From a virus, in the IMG/VR virus record IMGVR_UViG_3300027906_000156, positions 1 through 23,593 of that record: a stretch of 23,593 nucleotides of DNA; one strand, 5' to 3'. Under the pieces are notes generated by a model. That model was not told where the DNA came from. It did no database searches and saw only the letters and a list, made by a program, of their open reading frames with translations. Positions 17,110-23,344 of this stretch are shown here, in pieces (position 1 is the first letter of the stretch; each line of letters begins with the position of its first letter). Position numbers and translations under genes: made by a program.

Positions 17110-17282
17110 ACCCTCTTAAAGCAATTGGATCTCTTTTTGTTTATACAAGTCCTGATCCAATGGATGGTTATCGTAGGTTTCTTAGGTACAAATCTAATAA
17201 GGAACTACAACGTATCGCTGGTACAACAAGTCACTACAGCAAAACAATATTAATCAATATGATTGTCGATGACCATCCCTGA
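17106..17282 (+). CDS. Small basic protein (58 aa) of the envelope island, TTG start
   Basis: A 58-codon frame starting at a TTG with AGGA eight bases before it, overlapping the stop of the preceding gene. It encodes NPLKAIGSLFVYTSPDPMDG, then YRRFLRYKSNKELQRIAGTT and SHYSKTILINMIV. The YTSPDPMxGYxRF, KSNKELxxIAGT and SHYSK elements look like a conserved short domain I recall from the same gene cluster in marine cyanophages. Its 3' end overlaps the next gene by 14 to 20 bases, depending on that gene's start. The KELQRIAGT helix pair resembles a small DNA- or protein-binding fold, but no function can be assigned. Tight packing and the ribosome binding site support it as a real gene. Confidence 0.65.
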   Translation: MNPLKAIGSLFVYTSPDPMDGYRRFLRYKSNKELQRIAGTTSHYSKTILINMIVDDHP

Positions 17283-17919
17283 AATAAAGATCGAAGTTCC
17301 TCAGGTTAATAGTTACGTCATAAAAGCACCCCAAATAAATCCACCAAACGTACCTGTTCTTGTACCTATAGGATTTCCAGTAATACAGATGCCTTGTGTA
17401 GAAGCTAGAAGAGCTTCTTATGAAAATGAGGCATTAGTAAATAATGATCCAGATGGAAATGTTGTGTTATGTGACGGAGGTGTGCCGAGTTTCACACCAA
17501 TGGATTACACACCAGAAGAGATAATTCCTATACAAGATTCAAAGCCAGCAGAACCAGCAGAACAGGAGACACCACAAGCAGTTACACCTGATATTCCTAA
17601 TAATCAAAAAGAAGAAGAAGATATATTCTTTGTTGAATGTCCAGGTTCAAAAGATCAAAGAATAGGGGATTTTAGAAATGAAAAGAGATTAGAACGTGTC
17701 AAAGGACATGAACGTAGTGAAGATGGTAGTGAATGTATAACTCTCTATGAACCAGTCACATTCGTTGAACAGTACCTACCTTCTGCCGCTACTGCTTCAT
17801 TTACTGCTGCTACTGCTGTGGTTGCCGCCACTACTCCACTCATACTTAATATTATCAAGCCATTAGTAAAGAACTTAATTAAAAAGTTAACGACTAAAAA
17901 GAAAAAGGAAGATAAGTGA
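17263..17919 (+). CDS. Proline-rich, tail-anchored membrane protein, conserved cyanophage type
   Basis: A protein of 218 residues from a TTG at 17263, or 216 from the ATG at 17269; neither has a clear ribosome binding site. The N-terminal half is Pro/Val/Ile-rich (IPEIKIEVPQVNSYVIKAPQ, VPIGFPVIQMPC) and lacks a signal peptide. A CDGGVPSFTPMDYTPEEI segment at about 70-88 is followed by an acidic Pro/Glu linker. Four Cys lie near 45, 70, 126 and 158. Residues 174-198 form a hydrophobic Ala/Thr-rich helix, then a Lys-rich tail (KPLVKNLIKKLTTKKKK). I recall proteins of this design (Pro-rich front, C-terminal anchor, KPL(V/I)K tail) in marine T4-like cyanophages, function unknown. It may span from membrane to periplasm, perhaps linking envelope layers. 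It ends convergently with the minus-strand operon. Confidence 0.7.
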   Translation: MSMTIPEIKIEVPQVNSYVIKAPQINPPNVPVLVPIGFPVIQMPCVEARRASYENEALVNNDPDGNVVLCDGGVPSFTPMDYTPEEIIPIQDSKPAEPAEQETPQAVTPDIPNNQKEEEDIFFVECPGSKDQRIGDFRNEKRLERVKGHERSEDGSECITLYEPVTFVEQYLPSAATASFTAATAVVAATTPLILNIIKPLVKNLIKKLTTKKKKEDK

Positions 17920-17961
17920 ACTATATTAAATACAGGGAAGGAAGTTGGCCCTTCATTATAA

Positions 17962-17978
17962 GTACGTGAGACTCGTAC
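17962..17978. terminator. Small hairpin between convergent genes
   Basis: GTACG and CGTAC form a perfect 5-bp stem around a 7-base loop, in the 106-base gap between the convergent ends at 17919 and 18026. It could serve both strands, but no T-tract follows on either side, so termination is only a possibility. Confidence 0.3.
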
Positions 17979-18025
17979 CTCTATATATGGGGGATTGATC
18001 AGCTTATAAATAATCCCTTCTCGAC

Positions 18026-18622
18026 CTATTTGGAAACTGGGATAAGATTGTGTTTATGGGGAACGCCTGGCTTACTTGTTACTATTACATCTTCACATAA
18101 ATGATAGTACTGGCTGTTTTTTGAAAATTGGATGCCCTTCTGTTTTAGCTCACCACATTCACGTAATCTTGCTATATGCCAATTCAGTTGAGAGTCAATT
18201 AACATCTGCTCTGTTCTAGCGATCTGATTATCTACAGCTTGCTTACATCTTCTTTGCAGTGATTGATCTAATGGAATACTAAATGTCATTGAAAAACCTA
18301 AATTCAAAGCCATATTATCTTTCTGTCCAGTCCTCGTAGCCTGATGATGACTAATGCTTCCATCATCTGCATAGATTGGCGCATCATACCAATACTCTCT
18401 AGGGGTACTATATGTATGTGAATCAGTCACAAATGGACTGAAAGTTAACATTGGACCTTGACAAACAATATTCCCTCCGTACTGATTCTGTATTAGATTC
18501 CCTTGCAAGCTTTGGATCGCCATATTGGTTACAGAACCACTAGAATTAGCCACTGGAGCTGCGGTTTGAGAGGTATTTGCTAATACTTTAGGCGCTAAAA
18601 CAACGCTTATTATTGTGAAAAT
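18026..18622 (-). CDS. Exported protein with four cysteines, conserved cyanophage type; start codon unclear
   Basis: The frame is open from 18781, but the part before about 18625 lies inside the upstream gene. A signal-peptide-like stretch, IFTIISVVLAPKVLA followed by NTSQTAAP, begins at 18622. No ATG, GTG or TTG is available between the frame's overlap with the upstream gene and this stretch, so I place the start at an ATT (18622); nearby ATA codons are alternatives. The first ATG is at 18523 and would remove the signal. The mature part holds NIVCQGPMLTFSPFV, GQKDNMALNLGFSMTFSIPL, RRCKQAVDNQIARTEQ, ARLRECGELKQKGI and HLCEDVIV. Four Cys fit disulfides outside the cytoplasm. I recall this GFS-(x)n-PLD/RC/CGE/CEDV pattern from marine T4-like cyanophage proteins of unknown function. 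It is the last gene of the coupled minus-strand operon. Confidence 0.65.
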   Translation of the reverse strand: MFTIISVVLAPKVLANTSQTAAPVANSSGSVTNMAIQSLQGNLIQNQYGGNIVCQGPMLTFSPFVTDSHTYSTPREYWYDAPIYADDGSISHHQATRTGQKDNMALNLGFSMTFSIPLDQSLQRRCKQAVDNQIARTEQMLIDSQLNWHIARLRECGELKQKGIQFSKNSQYYHLCEDVIVTSKPGVPHKHNLIPVSK

Positions 18623-19035
18623 ACTGAGGTAGTTTCTGTAACGCTTTCTATAACTGACGTTCTTTGGATAATCGTCTGATTTGAAAGGCCAGGCCCAATA
18701 TAACTTTCTGCATATTGAAAAGCTTGACCAGGAGTTGTAATGGTTGCGTTTGGTTTTTGGTTTAAATTTGCACCAGTCCATGTATAACTTGTGCCATCAA
18801 TTACTTGTGTGGTCGCTGACGGAGGCGGGGCCATAGTCGCACCATCAATCGATATATTCGTTCCGTTAATCGTATAAGTATGCCCAGTATTATAGTCATT
18901 GCTGACAATAGTTTCAGTAACATTAGATGTAGTCCTTGTGGTGGAGGACATGGTTCCAGCCGAGAAGTTTGGTATGACGGGGACAGCATAAGCGGGAGAA
19001 AAATAAAGAAATAATAGGGGTAAAAGCCTCTTCAC
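18610..19035 (-). CDS. Exported protein with signal peptide (141 aa)
   Basis: A GTG-initiated 141-residue protein whose start overlaps the previous stop (TAGTG), so it is probably translated by coupling. MKRLLPLLFLYFSPAYA is a clear signal peptide with a probable cut after AYA. The mature chain is Thr/Ser/Ile/Asn-rich and beta-like (TTRTTSNVTETIVSNDYNTG, TYTINGTNISIDGATM), then APPPSATTQVIDGTSYTWTG and a C-terminal TETTSVFSQ. It has no Cys, no lipobox and no enzyme motif. The signal sequence closely resembles that of the gene upstream (MKKLVPFLFLLAAPAYA), suggesting a duplicated or co-evolving pair. The product should act in the periplasm or outer membrane of the infected cell. The function is unknown. 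Confidence 0.75.
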   Translation of the reverse strand: MKRLLPLLFLYFSPAYAVPVIPNFSAGTMSSTTRTTSNVTETIVSNDYNTGHTYTINGTNISIDGATMAPPPSATTQVIDGTSYTWTGANLNQKPNATITTPGQAFQYAESYIGPGLSNQTIIQRTSVIESVTETTSVFSQ

Positions 19036-19517
19036 TATTTAACAGTTACATTTGTCACTACAGAACCAATTGCAGAAGTACCTGCTCCACCTGCGGTTAA
19101 AGTAACAACACCCGCACTAGTAATTGTTCCCGCTAATGTATCTTTAGCACCAGCAGCTGTTGAAGTAACACTACCAAAATTAGGAACAGCACCTACCGAT
19201 GGGGCAGCAGTAGGTACAGCATCGCCTTGTGTATAACTCTGAGAGAAAGAAAAAGCAGCACCTGCTGTATCTTGTGTCGCTGCAATAGTCCCTGGAGCAT
19301 ATACACCAGAGGTGATAGTTCCTACCGATACGGTTGAGGCTGTTGTTCCATCAGTTGTATCGACATTATTCCCAGAGATACTAAAAGCACTACCTATTCT
19401 TTCTGCTTGGCTTGCAGCTGCATTTACATTCAACTGAGTTGAGGTTGTGATGCTATGGGAAAGATCTGCATAAGCAGGAGCAGCCAATAGAAACAAGAAA
19501 GGAACTAATTTTTTCAT
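19035..19517 (-). CDS. Exported Ala/Thr/Ser-rich protein with signal peptide (160 aa)
   Basis: A 160-residue protein with a classical signal peptide, MKKLVPFLFLLAAPAYA, probably cut before DLSHS. The mature protein is rich in Ala, Thr, Ser, Gly and Val with few charges: TTSTQLNVNAAASQAERIGS, SVSVGTITSGVYAPGTIA, AGAAFSFSQSYTQGDAVPT, and a C-terminus of repeated Thr/Val/Gly strands. This suggests a small beta-structured surface or periplasmic protein. No Cys or lipobox is seen. The start overlaps the upstream stop as ATGA, and its own stop overlaps the next start as TAGTG, so the three genes are translationally linked. I recall similar proteins from marine cyanophages, function unknown. Confidence 0.75.
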   Translation of the reverse strand: MKKLVPFLFLLAAPAYADLSHSITTSTQLNVNAAASQAERIGSAFSISGNNVDTTDGTTASTVSVGTITSGVYAPGTIAATQDTAGAAFSFSQSYTQGDAVPTAAPSVGAVPNFGSVTSTAAGAKDTLAGTITSAGVVTLTAGGAGTSAIGSVVTNVTVK

Positions 19518-19987
19518 TGCAATTTACCAGTAATAGGATCGATAGCTTTACCAGTAATAGGATCATATTTGGCCTGAGCTACTAATTCAGCACCTTCAAT
19601 CTTCAAAGGAGTCTGAACACGAATGATCTGTTCACCAACACTGGCTTGATTAGCAGCCATCATCTTCTGCATATCTTCTTTTGTTATTCCATTGCCACCT
19701 TTCTTAGATGCAGCTTGGACTCCAAAAGTAGTCAAAGTGCTCGTGAAAATCGAGGCAATAAATGTCGGATCGAAGGTTTGTTTAGCGAATCCTGGGATAT
19801 CTATGTATGCCAAAGTTAGGCAAAATCCACTCCAAACAACAATACCCAAACGTACCGCCACACCTATGATTTGAATCTGTTCATCTTTATCAGGTGTAAG
19901 TTCCTGAAGTTTATTCATTACACCCTTTTTCTTTTCTTCTGATTTTGTCTCTTCAGTTGTTTCCTCTGGTGGTTTAACGTCTGACAT
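19514..19987 (-). CDS. Two-helix membrane protein (holin-like topology), conserved cyanophage type
   Basis: A 157-residue protein. An acidic/Lys N-terminus (PPEETTEETKSEEKKKG) precedes two transmembrane segments at about 38-62 (IQIIGVAVRLGIVVWSGFCL, then TLAYI) and 75-93 (FIASIFTSTLTTFGVQAAS), joined by a short DIPGFAKQTFDPT loop. The C-terminal tail is soluble, with KEDMQKMMAANQASVGEQII and a duplicated DPITGK motif. Two close helices with charged ends fit a class II-type holin, but the long tail is unusual, and a membrane scaffold for the exported proteins is equally possible. The core (IQxIGxAVRLGxVxWSG, FDPTFIASxF) is one I recall from marine T4-like cyanophages. It is the first gene of the minus operon, starting one base from the divergent gene at 19989, so its promoter must lie inside that gene. 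Confidence 0.7.
   Translation of the reverse strand: MSDVKPPEETTEETKSEEKKKGVMNKLQELTPDKDEQIQIIGVAVRLGIVVWSGFCLTLAYIDIPGFAKQTFDPTFIASIFTSTLTTFGVQAASKKGGNGITKEDMQKMMAANQASVGEQIIRVQTPLKIEGAELVAQAKYDPITGKAIDPITGKLQ
19523..19564. repeat. 18-bp perfect direct repeat encoding duplicated DPITGK
   Basis: TTTACCAGTAATAGGATC occurs at 19523-19540 and again at 19547-19564, a 24-bp period. On the minus strand it encodes DPITGKAIDPITGKL at the C-terminus of the two-helix membrane protein. Recent duplication by slippage is likely. Confidence 0.85.
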
Positions 19988-19988
19988 A

Positions 19989-20276
19989 GTGTTTTATTAT
20001 GGGCATAATAAGAATATACCCATTTTTCCCAAAGTGGTAGAAGTTATTGCAGCCACAGCAGGTGCTTTGTTAACTGCTTGTTTTGTTAGTGTCGGTAGTA
20101 TTACTTTTCGTCACAGACAATCTCGTGATGATCTTGTTAGGCTTACAGCAGCTGTGGAAGCTTTAGGTACACGCATTGATGAAATGCATACTGATGTCAG
20201 AGACATCTATTCACGGCTTAATCATGTAGATGTAGAGATTGCAAAAGTAAGGCAAACACAACAAAACCCCCTCTAG
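19989..20276 (+). CDS. Membrane-anchored coiled-coil protein (95 aa), conserved cyanophage type
   Basis: A 95-residue frame from a GTG at 19989. Without a ribosome binding site the true start could be a GTG near 20031 (VVEVIAATAG). A transmembrane helix at about 16-40 (KVVEVIAATAGALLTACFVS, then VGSITF) is followed by a basic stop-transfer (RHRQSRDDL). A coiled-coil then runs through RLTAAVEALGTRIDEMHTDV, RDIYSRLNHVDVEIAKV and RQTQQ. This membrane-anchor plus coiled-coil plan resembles an inner-membrane spanin or a small anchored scaffold. I recall close relatives (AATAGALLTACFVSxGSITxRH) in marine cyanophages. It diverges from the minus operon with a one-base gap. Its stop lies inside the first arm of a terminator-like hairpin. 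Confidence 0.7.
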   Translation: MFYYGHNKNIPIFPKVVEVIAATAGALLTACFVSVGSITFRHRQSRDDLVRLTAAVEALGTRIDEMHTDVRDIYSRLNHVDVEIAKVRQTQQNPL

Positions 20277-20304
20277 TGTCCTAAGCATTTTGGAAGGGGG
20301 CTTT
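20267..20304. terminator. Terminator-like hairpin after the 95-aa coiled-coil gene
   Basis: CCCCCT (20267-20272) pairs with AGGGGG (20295-20300), with an inner TCC/GGA pair and a loop. On the plus strand CTTTG follows; on the minus strand GTTTTGTTGTG follows, which is the better T-rich tail. It may act in both directions, and it overlaps the end of the coding frame. Confidence 0.55.
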
Positions 20305-20386
20305 GTGTGGCCTCTGTATTGCATGGGGATCGGCCTAAGCCAAAATTAACAAGATTCTTTAAGATTGCAAGAACCAGGACATTTTT

Positions 20387-20563
20387 ATGCTTTCTATTTT
20401 CAAACCAATTCTTCTTGTTTTTGTTAAGACAAGAGCTTTTAAACGATTAATACTGGATTTACTAAAAGCCCTTGCCAAGCAAACAAATAACAATTTAGAT
20501 GATCAAGCAGTTCAATTCATTGAAGATCGACTCCTCAATGGTTCTATACAAAATTTACGATGA
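20387..20563 (+). CDS. Small membrane-associated protein (58 aa), possibly holin-like
   Basis: A 58-codon frame with AGGA seven bases before the ATG, whose TGA overlaps the next start as ATGA. MLSIFKPILLVFVKTRAFKR has a short hydrophobic N-terminal helix, followed by basic residues and a LILDLLKALAKQTNNNLDDQ helix and AVQFIEDRLLNGS. The ALAKQTNNNLDDQAVQ(F)I segment resembles one found in small phage holin-like proteins, but the hydrophobic part is only about 13 residues, short for a full transmembrane span. It is the first gene of the plus-strand run that leads to the terminase genes. The gene is well supported; the role is uncertain. Confidence 0.65.
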   Translation: MLSIFKPILLVFVKTRAFKRLILDLLKALAKQTNNNLDDQAVQFIEDRLLNGSIQNLR

Positions 20564-20784
20564 CTTCTTACAAAACTGAATGGATAGAAGAAGACAAACA
20601 ACGTGTCATGACTATGGATCGTTGGTACATCATCGATGGTAGGCATCGAAAATCTCATCCGTTACATGGACTTTATACAGGTCTTGCAGAAAAAGGAGAA
20701 AGCCTAGATCGCAAAGACGAGCTAGAAATAAGAATGTGTAACGCTTACGAAAGAAATGGCCTTTCTTCGAGACTTCATAAGTAA
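20560..20784 (+). CDS. Small charged protein of unknown function (74 aa)
   Basis: A 74-residue protein beginning MTSYKTEWIEEDKQRVMTMD, then RWYIIDGRHRKSHPLHGLYT. It is hydrophilic with Arg/His/Glu clusters and one Trp-Tyr-Ile-Ile strand, and has no membrane segment, signal or enzyme motif. The YxxDGRHRKxHPLHGLYTGL segment looks like a compact conserved core. The start overlaps the preceding stop by four bases (ATGA), and its last 29 bases overlap the next gene in another frame. Context is a plus-strand operon ending in TerS and TerL, so a packaging accessory role is possible but unsupported. Confidence 0.65.
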   Translation: MTSYKTEWIEEDKQRVMTMDRWYIIDGRHRKSHPLHGLYTGLAEKGESLDRKDELEIRMCNAYERNGLSSRLHK

Positions 20785-21022
20785 ACCACCTTTAGAAGAT
20801 GAGTTAGAAACAGAGAAACAGATCAGGGAGTTATTGAAATGTGATGATCGTGCAGAACTTAAAAGAATGTGCGCTGATCTTTTAAGAGAAAACTGTAAAT
20901 ATAATCATTTTGTTGTCCAATGTTTAGAGTCAATTGCCAATTTACAAGAACAATTAGTACATATTGAGAATAGAATAGAACCAAAAAAAGAGTTATGGTG
21001 GCATAAATTCATACCGCTATAA
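20756..21022 (+). CDS. Coiled-coil protein of unknown function (88 aa), cyanophage type
   Basis: An 88-residue protein: MAFLRDFISKPPLEDELETE, then KQIRELLKCDDRAELKRMCA, a LLRENCKYNHFVVQCLESIA helix and a LQEQLVHIENRIE coiled-coil. It ends in an aromatic tail (WWHKFIPL). The SKPPLxDxLETEKQIRELL opening is one I recall from small cyanophage proteins encoded just upstream of the terminase. It is largely helical and probably dimeric, with no membrane segment. The 29-base overlap with the preceding gene is larger than elsewhere here, but the ATG and the conserved-looking opening support this start. The function is unknown. Confidence 0.65.
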   Translation: MAFLRDFISKPPLEDELETEKQIRELLKCDDRAELKRMCADLLRENCKYNHFVVQCLESIANLQEQLVHIENRIEPKKELWWHKFIPL

Positions 21023-21043
21023 TCTTTTTAATTAGAACTCACC

Positions 21044-21262
21044 ATGGAAAAAGAAAAGCTATTAGATACTCTTCATACAGTTCTCATTCAAGAGCTATTA
21101 GGAAGGATACAAGGTGGTGAAGCCAAACCTGCTGACTTAAATGTAGCAAGACAGCTTTTAAAAGATAACGGGATAGAATGTGTACCTGCACCTGATTCAC
21201 CTTTTGGTGATCTCATGGCTTCTTTACCAGATTTAGAAGCTATTCATCCTCTAGAAAGATAA
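21044..21262 (+). CDS. terS: Terminase small subunit-like protein (DNA maturase A)
   Basis: A 72-residue protein, MEKEKLLDTLHTVLIQELLG, then RIQGGEAKPADLNVARQLLK and DNGIECVPAPDSPFGDL. The DLNVARQxLKDNGI segment with a preceding LLxxLHxVLIxELLxRI helix is characteristic of T7-like small terminase proteins in cyanopodoviruses, as I remember them, and the small size fits. It would bind the packaging substrate and recruit TerL. It lies directly before TerL, with its TAA abutting the TTG start of that gene. No obvious ribosome binding site precedes its ATG. Confidence 0.8.
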   Translation: MEKEKLLDTLHTVLIQELLGRIQGGEAKPADLNVARQLLKDNGIECVPAPDSPFGDLMASLPDLEAIHPLER

Positions 21263-22984
21263 TTGCAACCACTTCCTGAGAAATTACAAGACTTTAGATA
21301 TTTCCTAATTCTTACTTGGAGGCATCTAAATCTTCCTGATCCAACTCCTATTCAACTAGAGATAGCTGAATACTTACAACATGGTCCACGTAGAAAAATA
21401 ATCCAAGCTTTTAGGGGTGTAGGGAAATCATGGATTACATCTGCCTATGTTGTATGGCGTTTAAGAATGAATCCGCAATTAAAATTCTTAGTCGTTAGTG
21501 CATCTAAAGATCGTGCTGATAATTTCAGTACTTTCACAATGAGACTTATCAATGAGATGGATATTCTTGCTGATTTACGTCCAGATGCTTCTCAAAGGAA
21601 CAGTAAGATTAGTTTTGATGTAAGACCTGCTAGAGCTGATCACGCTCCTTCAGTTAAGAGTGTTGGTGTATTAGGTCAAATGGCAGGTTCTAGAGCAGAT
21701 GAAGTTGTTGCTGATGACGTAGAGGTTCCTAATAACTCTTTTACTCAACCAATGAGAGATAAACTTTCTGAAGCTGTAAAAGAATTTGACGCAATCTTAA
21801 AACCTAATGGAATGATTACTTTCTTAGGTACACCTCAAACTGAACAATCCCTATATAACACTCTAGAAGAACGTGGATATACAACACGTATATGGCCCGC
21901 TAGATACCCTGAACTTAAAAATAACTATGGAGATAGGTTAGCTCCAAAAGTTAATCAGAAGCTTATAGAAGAGCTTGTAAAACCTAAAGATCCTGTTGAT
22001 CCAGAACGATTTAGTTCTATTGATCTAATGGAACGTGAAGCTTCTTATGGTCGTTCAGGCTTTGCTCTCCAATTTATGTTGGATACTTCTCTTTCTGATC
22101 AAGATAGATATCCTCTTAAATTATCTGACCTAATTATTTCTTCTGTTAATCCTGACCATGCTCCTGAAAAAGTTATTTGGTCTAATTCTCCTGAATATTC
22201 TCTAAAAGATCTTTCTTGTGTTGGTTTTAATGGAGATCGTTATTACAGACCTGCTCAAGAATTTGGTGATTGGATTGAATATACAGGATCAGTTATGTTT
22301 ATCGACCCTTCTGGAAAAGGTAAAGATGCTACTGGTTATGCCATAGTCAAAATGCTTAATGGAAATCTTTTTGTTCCTGATGCTGGTGGTTTAGTTGGTG
22401 GTTATAACGACAATACTTTAGAAAAACTTGTCAAACTTGCTAGAGATCACAAGGTTAATACCATCCTTTGTGAAGAAAACTTTGGTGGAGGAATGTTTGC
22501 TGAACTCTTAAAACCTTTCTTAATGCACTATCACCCTTGTGAAGTTCAAAACGTCCGTAATAACAAAACTAAGGAATTTCGTATTATCGATACCCTTGAA
22601 CCTGTTATGAACTCTCATAGACTCATCATTGATAAAAAAGTTATAGAAAAAGATTATCGATCAAATCCTAATGAGGCTCCTGAACGAAAACTAAAACTTC
22701 AACTCTTCTATCAAATGTCCCGTATAACTCGTCATAAAGGCTCCTTAGTTCATGATGATATCCTTGATGCTCTCTCTGGTGCTGTTGCTTATTGGACTGA
22801 CTATATGGCTCAAGATGAAGATAGGAATATTAAGTCTAGAAAAGATGAATTACTAAGAGTTCACCTTGATAATTGGGGTAGCTCTTTAAACAATACAATT
22901 ACTCAAACTGCTATGGGTATGACCGCTGATCAGATAAAAAAAGCTGATGTATCTGAAACCTCATTCATAAGTTCTTCTTATTAG
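21263..22984 (+). CDS. terL: Terminase large subunit (T7 gp19 counterpart, DNA maturase B)
   Basis: A 573-residue protein starting at a TTG directly after the TerS stop. YFLILTWRHLNLPDPTPIQL opens the usual ATPase region. The Walker A motif is QAFRGVGKSW at residues 48-57, and ADEVVADDVE at 145-154 looks like Walker B. ITFLGTPQT at 185-193 is the coupling motif. The C-terminal nuclease domain shows MFIDPSGKGKDATGYA (Asp348 and Asp355), LCEENFGGGMF (Glu404-Glu405) and HDDILDALSGAV (Asp498, Asp499, Asp502), the acidic residues expected of an RNase H-like terminase nuclease. Length and motif order match T7-like large terminases. It drives DNA into the capsid and cuts the concatemer. It lies on the opposite strand from the capsid gene. 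A 600-base region without a substantial gene follows. Confidence 0.95.
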   Translation: MQPLPEKLQDFRYFLILTWRHLNLPDPTPIQLEIAEYLQHGPRRKIIQAFRGVGKSWITSAYVVWRLRMNPQLKFLVVSASKDRADNFSTFTMRLINEMDILADLRPDASQRNSKISFDVRPARADHAPSVKSVGVLGQMAGSRADEVVADDVEVPNNSFTQPMRDKLSEAVKEFDAILKPNGMITFLGTPQTEQSLYNTLEERGYTTRIWPARYPELKNNYGDRLAPKVNQKLIEELVKPKDPVDPERFSSIDLMEREASYGRSGFALQFMLDTSLSDQDRYPLKLSDLIISSVNPDHAPEKVIWSNSPEYSLKDLSCVGFNGDRYYRPAQEFGDWIEYTGSVMFIDPSGKGKDATGYAIVKMLNGNLFVPDAGGLVGGYNDNTLEKLVKLARDHKVNTILCEENFGGGMFAELLKPFLMHYHPCEVQNVRNNKTKEFRIIDTLEPVMNSHRLIIDKKVIEKDYRSNPNEAPERKLKLQLFYQMSRITRHKGSLVHDDILDALSGAVAYWTDYMAQDEDRNIKSRKDELLRVHLDNWGSSLNNTITQTAMGMTADQIKKADVSETSFISSSY

Positions 22985-23010
22985 GGCCTACTCTTGGATA
23001 ACTAACCCTC

Positions 23011-23035
23011 TTTTTTTGGGGGGGACTAGGGGGGG
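23011..23035 (+). other. T7-G7-ACTA-G7 block, potential G-quadruplex, 27 bases after TerL
   Basis: Seven T, seven G, ACTA and seven G lie in a row. Two G7 runs allow four G3 tracts with loops of 1, 4 and 1 bases, which satisfies the usual quadruplex pattern. The preceding AGGG...CCCT plus T7 could also serve as a weak terminator for TerL (short 4-bp stem). The base run is seen; any role in packaging, termination or replication is inferred. Confidence 0.55.
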
Positions 23036-23213
23036 TCGTTAACTTATTACCTCTGATCTCTCCTAAGTTCCTTCTTTCTGCTGATTTCTTAAGTAAAATA
23101 TTTATAAGTTAGATTCTTAAGGACTTTTCTCTATACCTCTGTTGATTTCTCTGGGCAAATCTTCAGGGGTTCCTTAAGGGGGTTGGTGGTGGGCTCTAAC
23201 TTTCTCTAAATGT

Positions 23214-23242
23214 TTTACTGCAAAAATCTGAAAGGGTATACG
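23214..23242 (+). promoter_or_regulatory. Candidate sigma70-like promoter
   Basis: TTTACT (4 of 6 to TTGACA) is followed by exactly 17 bases and TATACG (4 of 6 to TATAAT), which sits in a TATACGTATA palindrome with TATAT after it. It points toward the gene at 23585. Confidence 0.4.
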
Positions 23243-23344
23243 TATATATGGCAAAGTGAATTTTCCCCGTTCTATGTAAAAATCTAGGGAATAAAAGGAT
23301 TAGTTAGCTAGAAGCTATTGATATCATTAGGTTCCTACTGGATT

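Noticed and set aside
18623-18781. N-terminal extension of the Cys-rich exported protein to the ATG at 18781
   Set aside because: It would overlap the upstream gene by about 170 bases, and its residues (WCKFKPKTKRN...) look like an out-of-frame reading of that gene. The signal-like stretch begins later.
18801-18989. 62-codon minus-strand frame
   Set aside because: A shifted-frame shadow of the 141-aa signal-peptide gene.
19692-19874. 60-codon plus-strand frame
   Set aside because: Antisense to the two-helix membrane protein, no start signal.
22981-23017. Strong rho-independent terminator after TerL
   Set aside because: The T7 tract is good, but the only stem (AGGG/CCCT) is four pairs with an 18-base loop, so I mention it only as a weak possibility.
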